Source: an uncultured Bacilli bacterium (GTDB lineage: Bacteria; Bacillota_I; Bacilli_A; RF39; UBA660). Taken from it: DNA of 17,205 nucleotides. The stretch lies in contig CANQRJ010000020.1 in the NCBI GenBank assembly GCA_947626215.1, positions 1 to 17,205 of the forward strand, given 5' to 3'. The first letter of the stretch is position 1. Each line of letters begins with the position of its first letter. A model generated the notes under the pieces. The model was not told the origin of the DNA, ran no database searches, and saw only the letters and a program-made list of their open reading frames with translations. Position numbers and translations under genes: made by a program. Below are positions 12,121 through 17,205 of this stretch, one piece after another.

Positions 12121-13887
12121 ATGGCAAGAATAAGCGAAGAAATGGTCAATGAAATTCGTGCAAATGCCGACATCGTAGAAATTATTCGAGAATATGTTCC
12201 TCTCACACAAAGGGGGAAAAATTATTTTGGGGTTTGTCCTTTCCATCAAGATCACTCACCAAGTATGAGTGTTTCGAAAGAAAAGCAAATGTTTAAATGT
12301 TTTTCTTGTGGAATGGCCGGGAATGTTTTTAAGTTTATTAGTGAAATAGAAAATATTTCTTATATGGAGGCGATTGGAAAAGTAGGAGACCGTGTTGGAA
12401 TCCATGTTTCAGTGGGAAGTACTTACCAAACGATTCAAAAATATGAGAAAGAATATGAAATCATGAATTTGGCTTGTATTTATTTTGAAAATAATATTCA
12501 TACTGAAAAAGGAAAAAAAGCGAAAGAATATTTAAAAGAACGTGGGATAAATGAATCCATGAGTAAAGAGTTTTCTATTGGTTTATCTCTAGATCACAAT
12601 GCAATGTTAGAGTTTTTTCGAAAGAAAAAAGTTTCAGAAAAAGATCTTTTAGATTTAGGCCTTATTAAAGAAGATGAAAAATTAAATTTTAAAGATGTTT
12701 TTGTTAATCGAATTTTATTTCCAATTCATAATGCCGAAGGAAAAGTGATTGGTTTTACAGGTCGTATTTATGGTGAGGAAAAAGGGCCAAAGTATTTAAA
12801 CAGTAAAGAAACCGTTCTTTTTAAAAAAGGTTCTATTTTGTTTAATTATCATCGTGCGAAGGATGCGGCCCGGAAAGAAAAGCAAATTATTTTGGTAGAA
12901 GGCAATATGGATGCGATTCGAATGTATGTAAGTGGCATTTATCATACAGTGGCTACAATGGGAACGGCTCTTACGAAGGAACAAATAGAGCTTTTACAAA
13001 AACTAAGAGCAAGTGTTCTTCTTATGTTTGATAATGACGATGCAGGTGCCTTAGCTACTTTAAAAAATGGAGAGTTATTAGAAAATGCCGGATTTGATGT
13101 ACAAGTCGTAAGACTTCATCACGAGAAAGACCCAGATGAGTATATTTTAAAAAATGGAGTCGATGCGATGAGGGAAAATATTAAACATCCTATCTCTTTT
13201 TTGGAATATAAGTTACAATATTTAAAACAAAATAAAAATTTACAAGATACGAATGAGTTAGCCGAGTATGTAAAAAATGTTTTGAAAAGTTTATCGAATG
13301 CCGATGCAATTACTAAAGATATTACAATTCGTAAACTATCCACGGAGTATGATTTATCTTATGATGTTTTAAAAAATGAATTAGATCATCAAACAAGTAT
13401 CCTTCCAAAAGAGATTGAAGAACGACGTCCCCCTAAAAAACCACCGAATCGTTATGAATTAAGCGCAAAGTCGATTCTTTATTATATGATGAATGACGTG
13501 AAATATATTAAAATGTTTCAAAATAAATTAGGCTATTTTAAAGAAGAAACTTATCGTGGGGTAGCAAGTGAAATTGAATATTATTATGAAAAAAACAAAC
13601 AAATTTGTCTTGCCGATTTCTTAAGCTATGCAGAGACTTCTCCTTTAAAAGATAAGATCTATGAAATCGTAAGTAGTATAAAAGAAGAAGAACTTGCCGA
13701 TACTAGTATGGAAGAGTATATGAATAATATTAAAGAAGATACTTGGCTCGATAAAATAAGCGTGTTGAAAAAGAAAATGAAAGATACGATTGATATGTTA
13801 GAAAAAGAAAATATCGCATCAGAAGTGATTGAATTCACGAAAAAGATTCAAGAAATAAGAAAAGAAAGAAGTGTAAAAAATGACTAA
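12121..13887 (+). CDS. dnaG: DNA primase DnaG
   Basis: DnaG makes RNA primers for DNA replication at the fork together with the DnaB-type helicase. The 588-residue length is normal for Bacilli. The N-terminal CHC2 zinc finger is visible: C39, H42, C60 and C63 (CPFHQDHSPS, KCFSCGMAGN). The catalytic core follows, with the TOPRIM acidic residues E260 (VEGNMDA) and D304, D306, D307 (FDNDDAG) that bind Mg2+. Residues after about 430 form the helicase-interacting C-terminal domain. The ATG at 12121 has a strong SD AGGAGG 8 nt upstream. It is the first gene of the dnaG-rpoD-trmK cluster; rpsU, often found before it in other bacteria, is absent here. It overlaps rpoD by 8 nt (ATGACTAA). Identification is secure. 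Confidence 0.97.
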   Translation: MARISEEMVNEIRANADIVEIIREYVPLTQRGKNYFGVCPFHQDHSPSMSVSKEKQMFKCFSCGMAGNVFKFISEIENISYMEAIGKVGDRVGIHVSVGSTYQTIQKYEKEYEIMNLACIYFENNIHTEKGKKAKEYLKERGINESMSKEFSIGLSLDHNAMLEFFRKKKVSEKDLLDLGLIKEDEKLNFKDVFVNRILFPIHNAEGKVIGFTGRIYGEEKGPKYLNSKETVLFKKGSILFNYHRAKDAARKEKQIILVEGNMDAIRMYVSGIYHTVATMGTALTKEQIELLQKLRASVLLMFDNDDAGALATLKNGELLENAGFDVQVVRLHHEKDPDEYILKNGVDAMRENIKHPISFLEYKLQYLKQNKNLQDTNELAEYVKNVLKSLSNADAITKDITIRKLSTEYDLSYDVLKNELDHQTSILPKEIEERRPPKKPPNRYELSAKSILYYMMNDVKYIKMFQNKLGYFKEETYRGVASEIEYYYEKNKQICLADFLSYAETSPLKDKIYEIVSSIKEEELADTSMEEYMNNIKEDTWLDKISVLKKKMKDTIDMLEKENIASEVIEFTKKIQEIRKERSVKND

Positions 13888-15169
13888 ATTTGAAATGAAA
13901 AAAAATGAATTAATTGAAAAAGGACATCTTGAAGGATATCTCCTTATTAGCGAGGTTGTCGAAGTTGCAAAAGAATGTCGTGTGAAAAAGGATGATATTA
14001 CAAAATTCCAAGAAGAAATTACAGATGCAGGAATTGAACTATTAGAAACTCCACCTGTAGAAAAGAAACCAGTAAAGGTTAAAGAAATTAAATCTTTTGA
14101 AGAACGTAAAAATGAATTGATTCAAAAGGGAAAAGAAACCGGTAAGATTACATATGAAGAACTTGCTACTTCATTAAAAGGATTAGAAGTTGATAATGAT
14201 TCTTTAGATGAATTATATAATGATTTAATGGCCAATGATATTGAAGTAGTCGGAGAAGATGATGAAGAAAGTGGCAATGGCGCGCCTACTTTAGAAGAAC
14301 CAATTATTTTAGATGATGCCGAGATTACAAAAGATATTAATATTAATGATCCTGTTCGAATGTATTTAAAGGAAATTGGACGTATTTCTTTATTAAATGC
14401 CGAGGAAGAAATGGAACTTTCTGTTCGTGTGGCAAATGGGGATGAAGATGCTAAAAATAAATTAGCCGAATCTAATCTTCGTTTAGTGGTTTCTATTGCA
14501 AAACGTTATGTAGGAAGAGGTTTATTATTTTTAGATTTAATTCAAGAAGGTAATATTGGTTTAATGAAAGCCGTTGATAAATTCGATTATGATAAAGGGT
14601 ATAAATTTTCTACTTATGCAACTTGGTGGATTCGTCAAGCGATTACTCGTGCTTTAGCCGATCAAGCAAGAACAATCCGTGTTCCTGTTCATATGGTCGA
14701 AACGATTAATAAAATGGCCAGAATTCAAAGACAACTTACTTTGGAATTAAATCGTGAGCCAAGTGAAGAAGAAATTGCTAAAAAAATGGGTATTTCAGTA
14801 GATAAAGTTCGTGATGTGATTAAAATTAGTCAAGATCCTGTTTCTTTAGAGACTCCAATTGGTGAAGAAGATGATTCCCATTTAGGAGATTTTGTAAAAG
14901 ATATTAATATGATGACTCCAGAAGAATATGCAACCAATGAAATTTTAAAGGAAGAAATTAAAGCCGTTTTGGAAACTTTACAAGAAAGAGAACAAGAAGT
15001 GTTAGAACTTCGATTTGGTCTTATTGATGGGACAAGCCATACTTTGGAAGAAGTTGGAAAAAGATTTAATGTTACTCGTGAGCGAATTCGTCAAATTGAG
15101 GCGAAAGCTTTAAGAAAACTTCGTCATCCATCTCGTGCAAAAAAATTAAAAGATTTTATGGTTGATTAA
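13880..15169 (+). CDS. rpoD: Primary sigma factor RpoD/SigA with duplicated N-terminal region 1.1-like module
   Basis: This housekeeping sigma factor directs RNA polymerase to -35/-10 promoters such as those seen in this window. It has 429 residues, roughly 60 more than a typical Bacilli SigA (about 370). The excess is explained by two tandem region-1.1-like modules, residues 4-55 and 73-124, which align without gaps. An acidic linker follows, then region 1.2 (INDPVRMYLKEIGRISLLNA, 154-174), region 2 with KFSTYATWWIRQAITRALA and the -10-binding helix, region 3, and region 4.2 with TLEEVGKRFNVTRERIRQIE, which reads the -35. The start overlaps the dnaG stop by 8 nt; no strong SD is present, so translation is probably coupled. 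Its TAA shares one base with the trmK ATG. Confidence 0.97.
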   Translation: MTKFEMKKNELIEKGHLEGYLLISEVVEVAKECRVKKDDITKFQEEITDAGIELLETPPVEKKPVKVKEIKSFEERKNELIQKGKETGKITYEELATSLKGLEVDNDSLDELYNDLMANDIEVVGEDDEESGNGAPTLEEPIILDDAEITKDININDPVRMYLKEIGRISLLNAEEEMELSVRVANGDEDAKNKLAESNLRLVVSIAKRYVGRGLLFLDLIQEGNIGLMKAVDKFDYDKGYKFSTYATWWIRQAITRALADQARTIRVPVHMVETINKMARIQRQLTLELNREPSEEEIAKKMGISVDKVRDVIKISQDPVSLETPIGEEDDSHLGDFVKDINMMTPEEYATNEILKEEIKAVLETLQEREQEVLELRFGLIDGTSHTLEEVGKRFNVTRERIRQIEAKALRKLRHPSRAKKLKDFMVD

Positions 15170-15831
15170 TGAAAAGTAAAAGATTACAAGCTTTATGTGA
15201 ATTTTTATCTGTGGATGACAAATTGATTGATATTGGAACAGATCATGCTTATATTCCGATTGAAATGTCTTTAAGAGGAGCTCAAAAAATCCTTGCAACA
15301 GATATCCATGAAGGTGCTTTAAAAAGAGCTCAAAAAAATATTCAAAATGCGCATTTGGAAAAACAAATTGAAACTCAGTTATCCGATGGGTTAGAAAGTA
15401 TTTGTACGAAAGATTACAATACCATCCTTATTGCTGGCATGGGAGCACTTAACATTGAACATATTTTGTCTTCTAAAGAAAAATTAAAAAGTATTTCAAA
15501 AATAGTTTTGCAAGCGAATAATGACTGGGCTCATTTAAGAGTTTTCATGAAAAATTTAGGTTATGCTTTAAAAGAAGAAAAAAAAGTATATGAAAAAAAA
15601 CATTATTATATTTTAATGAAATATGAAAAAGGTGAAGATTCCTTATCTCAAGAAGAAATTTTGTTTGGATTATATCATGAACATGATAAGGATTATTATT
15701 CTTATTTAATTCAACAGTATGAAGATATTTTAAAGAAAATTCCTGATACAAATTCAGAACAAAAAGAACTTTCTTCATTACTAAAAAAATTAAAAAAGTA
15801 TGTTCGAGAAAAAGAAAAACATCTTACATAA
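15169..15831 (+). CDS. trmK: tRNA (adenine22-N1)-methyltransferase TrmK
   Basis: TrmK uses S-adenosylmethionine to methylate N1 of A22 in the D-loop region of bacterial tRNAs. The 220-residue length fits. The N-terminal Rossmann-type domain shows the SAM-binding motif IDIGTDHAYIPI (20-31), an ATDIHEGAL segment (43-51) and IAGMGALNI (88-96), the last in place of the usual GMGG. LQANNDWAHLR replaces the usual LQPN..LR. The C-terminal part (about 150-220) is a charged helical coiled-coil region typical of the family. Placement right after rpoD is the conserved Bacilli order; the DUF34/Nif3-like gene that often follows is missing. The ATG shares an A with the rpoD stop (TAATG), so it is translated by termination-reinitiation. 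Confidence 0.93.
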   Translation: MKSKRLQALCEFLSVDDKLIDIGTDHAYIPIEMSLRGAQKILATDIHEGALKRAQKNIQNAHLEKQIETQLSDGLESICTKDYNTILIAGMGALNIEHILSSKEKLKSISKIVLQANNDWAHLRVFMKNLGYALKEEKKVYEKKHYYILMKYEKGEDSLSQEEILFGLYHEHDKDYYSYLIQQYEDILKKIPDTNSEQKELSSLLKKLKKYVREKEKHLT

Positions 15832-15832
15832 A

Positions 15833-15872
15833 AAAGATTAGAAAAACACTCATTTCTAATCTTTCTTTTTTT
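15833..15872. terminator. Bidirectional terminator between trmK and rfbA
   Basis: A perfect 12-bp stem AAAGATTAGAAA/TTTCTAATCTTT (15833-15844 with 15853-15864) closes an 8-nt loop. A T-run follows on the plus strand (15866-15872), and an A-run before the stem (15830-15835) serves as a T-run on the minus strand. It serves both converging operons, and the rfbA stop codon lies in the stem. Confidence 0.88.
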
Positions 15873-16737
15873 CTAAAGTTCGTTTTAAATAAAGACCATA
15901 GGAATTTTTACTCATTTGATTAGCACTTTTTTCGAGATTTTCTTTAGAAATCCAACCATTATCATAGCCAATTTGTTCTAAACAAGCTATTTTTATTCCT
16001 CTATTTTCTTCAATCGCGGCAATCATTTGACTTGCTTTTAGGTTGCTTTCAAATGTTCCTGTATCAAACCAAGTAAATCCGCCACCTAATATTTCAGCAT
16101 AAAGTCTTTTTTCTTTTAAATAAATTTCATTTAAAGAAGTGATTTCTAATTCGTTTCTTTTTGATGGTTTTATTAATTTGGCTTTTTCTACCACATCATT
16201 TGGGTAGAAATAAAGTCCTGTAATGGCAAAATTTGATTTGGGTTTCACTGGTTTTTCTTCTACACTTACAACTTGTTTAAGGGAATTTATTTCCATGATT
16301 CCAAAACGATTTGGATCAGGAACTTCAATACCAAAAATAGTTGAAATACCTTTTACGGCACGATAACGAGCATTTTGAAGTAAACTTACAAAATTATTTC
16401 CATAAAAAATATTATCTCCAAGTACCATCGCACAAGGATCATTTTTGATAAACTCTTCTCCAATTAAAAATGCTTCGGCAAGTCCATTGGGTTTTTCTTG
16501 AATTTTATAAGTAAAATTCACTCCAAAACTTGATCCGTCCCCTAGTAGTCTTTTAAAATTTTCTTGATCTTCTTTGGTGGTAATGATTAAAATATCTTGA
16601 ATTTTGGCAAGCATTAAAAGGGAAATAGGGTAATAAATCATTGGTTTATCATAGATGGGGATGAGTTGTTTACTAATTCCCTTTGTAATAGGATACATTC
16701 TTGTACCACTTCCGCCTGCTAATATAATTCCTTTCAT
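15856..16737 (-). CDS. rfbA: Glucose-1-phosphate thymidylyltransferase RfbA/RmlA
   Basis: It converts glucose-1-phosphate and dTTP to dTDP-glucose and pyrophosphate, the first step to dTDP-rhamnose and other sugars of surface polysaccharides. The 293-residue length is standard. The nucleotidyltransferase signature IILAGGSGTRMYPITKG (4-20) is intact, with SKQLIPIYDKPMIYYP (22-37), GDNIFYG with metal-binding D108, the VSVEEKP segment (157-163) and GGGFTWFDTGT with D225. The start at 16737 has SD AAAGGA. A good promoter and an operator-like palindrome lie directly upstream. The other rml genes (rfbB, C, D) are not nearby, so the locus is isolated from the rest of its pathway. It converges with trmK on a shared terminator. 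Identification is secure. Confidence 0.96.
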   Translation of the reverse strand: MKGIILAGGSGTRMYPITKGISKQLIPIYDKPMIYYPISLLMLAKIQDILIITTKEDQENFKRLLGDGSSFGVNFTYKIQEKPNGLAEAFLIGEEFIKNDPCAMVLGDNIFYGNNFVSLLQNARYRAVKGISTIFGIEVPDPNRFGIMEINSLKQVVSVEEKPVKPKSNFAITGLYFYPNDVVEKAKLIKPSKRNELEITSLNEIYLKEKRLYAEILGGGFTWFDTGTFESNLKASQMIAAIEENRGIKIACLEQIGYDNGWISKENLEKSANQMSKNSYGLYLKRTLEKKKD

Positions 16738-16755
16738 AATATAGTTCCTTTCTTC

Positions 16756-16778
16756 AAATTTATTGTAACAATAAATTT
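16756..16778. promoter_or_regulatory. Operator-like perfect palindrome over the rfbA -10
   Basis: AAATTTATTGT (16756-16766) and ACAATAAATTT (16768-16778) are perfect 11-bp inverted arms around a single central base. The palindrome covers the -10 (16762-16767) and likely start region of rfbA, the position expected for a repressor site. One-base spacing and the absence of a T-run on the minus strand argue against a terminator. Confidence 0.62.
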
Positions 16779-16790
16779 TTAAAAAAGCAA
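16762..16790 (-). promoter_or_regulatory. Sigma-A promoter of rfbA
   Basis: On the minus strand TTGCTT (16785-16790) is followed by a 17-bp spacer and TACAAT (16762-16767), with TGT just before it as an extended -10. The leader to the ATG at 16737 is about 20 nt. Confidence 0.75.
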
Positions 16791-16792
16791 AT

Positions 16793-17083
16793 TTATGATA
16801 GGAAGAATACCGGAGAATTTTTATTGTTTGTTTTTATGGCCGTCGTATTCTTTTGGGTCTTATTGTTTACTGTAGGGCTTACTGCATTTTTAGTTTGTGT
16901 GGTCGCATTTTTTGGGGAACTCATGAATCCTTTTGCAACTTCAAATGCTCCTTTCATATTTTTAATCATTGGTTTTGCCTGTACGTAAATAGGGATAATT
17001 TGGTTCGCTACAGTAAGAGTTTTATTGATTCCGGTCAAAACTTTTGTAAATGTAAGACCACTTCTTGCTACTTGTGGAAACAT
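16793..17083 (-). CDS. Small YqfQ-like protein (96 aa), function unknown
   Basis: The protein begins MFPQVARSG and has an amphipathic/hydrophobic middle, GINKTLTVANQIIPIYVQAKPMIKNMKGAFEVAKG (shown here in two parts: residues 18-33 GINKTLTVANQIIPIY and 34-52, rich in K, M and A). This resembles the conserved core of YqfQ/VrrA-family proteins of Bacilli, which contain a repeated QxxPxxxxxxPMxxN-type block. The C-terminal third is low-complexity, rich in Asn, Thr and Lys, and probably disordered. In Bacillus, yqfQ lies in the same chromosomal neighbourhood as trmK and rpoD, which supports the call. A strong SD AAGGAAGGAG precedes the ATG (17081-17083 on the plus strand). Its stop lies 3 bases beyond the rfbA -35, so rfbA has its own promoter but may also receive read-through. 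The molecular role is unknown. Confidence 0.6.
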   Translation of the reverse strand: MFPQVARSGLTFTKVLTGINKTLTVANQIIPIYVQAKPMIKNMKGAFEVAKGFMSSPKNATTQTKNAVSPTVNNKTQKNTTAIKTNNKNSPVFFLS

Positions 17084-17205
17084 AAAATCTCTCCTTCCTT
17101 ATAGATAGTTTATGCAAAATTAGAAATTACGTGAAGTGAAAAGTTAAATTCCAGTTTTAAAGCAAGGAATAAAAATAAACAAGAAAGTTCCAAAAAAGGG
17201 CCTTT
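17084..17205 (-). promoter_or_regulatory. Leader and weak promoter candidate for the YqfQ-like gene
   Basis: Reading the minus strand, the SD AAGGAAGGAGA (about 17090-17100) is clear. A weak TTCACG-N17-TAAACT promoter is possible near 17109-17137. The remaining bases hold no gene that I can support. The palindromic AAAGGGCCTTT at the right edge could be part of the terminator of a gene outside the window, but it is cut off. Confidence 0.35.

Noticed and set aside
16853..17104. Plus-strand 83-residue ORF opposite the YqfQ-like gene
   Set aside because: It has a cysteine- and aromatic-rich translation without an SD. The minus-strand frame has a strong SD and a recognisable sequence.
1..17205. 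CRISPR arrays, tRNA or rRNA genes, IS ends
   Set aside because: I saw no regularly spaced repeats, no tRNA-like cloverleaf and no rRNA sequence. The Rpn-like gene alone does not define a mobile element.

Overview
The window looks like chromosomal core DNA from a low-GC, standard-code member of the Bacilli. An uncultured, reduced-genome gut lineage (RF39 or Erysipelotrichales-like) is my best guess. The reasons are the strong AT bias, the hrcA-grpE-dnaK-dnaJ operon under CIRCE-like operators, the dnaG-rpoD-trmK block, strong Shine-Dalgarno (SD) sequences, and a membrane-anchored surface protein of a style I associate with such gut genomes. The taxonomic guess is inference; no rRNA gene is present.

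Left part (1-1953): the 3' end of an Rpn/PDDEXK-family nuclease-transposase gene with its terminator, a 42-residue very basic protein with a near-consensus promoter, and a membrane-anchored LamG-like surface protein. A run of ten G lies inside the spacer of the surface protein's promoter and a 16-bp inverted repeat follows. This is the layout of a phase-variable surface gene and is the most interesting signal in the window.

Heat-shock operon (1994-8503): two degenerate CIRCE operators flank a TTGACT-N17-TATAAT promoter, followed by hrcA, grpE, dnaK, pepF and dnaJ and a terminator. An M3 oligoendopeptidase (pepF) sits between dnaK and dnaJ and overlaps dnaJ by 8 nt. Two competing hairpins follow dnaK.

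Membrane/redox and surface part (8503-12059): an RnfC-like ferredoxin-type protein and an RnfD-like membrane protein form a pair. Both lack motifs normally associated with cofactor binding, and no other rnf gene is in the window. They are followed by a separately promoted secreted protein with a possible thioester domain, two InlB-like repeats and a sortase-like tail. Its SD is buried in a 6-bp hairpin.

Information-processing operon (about 12091-15872): dnaG, rpoD and trmK are tightly overlapped. RpoD carries two tandem copies of a region-1.1-like module. A strong bidirectional terminator separates this operon from the minus-strand genes rfbA (dTDP-sugar precursor synthesis, with an 11-bp-arm palindrome over its promoter) and a small YqfQ-like protein.
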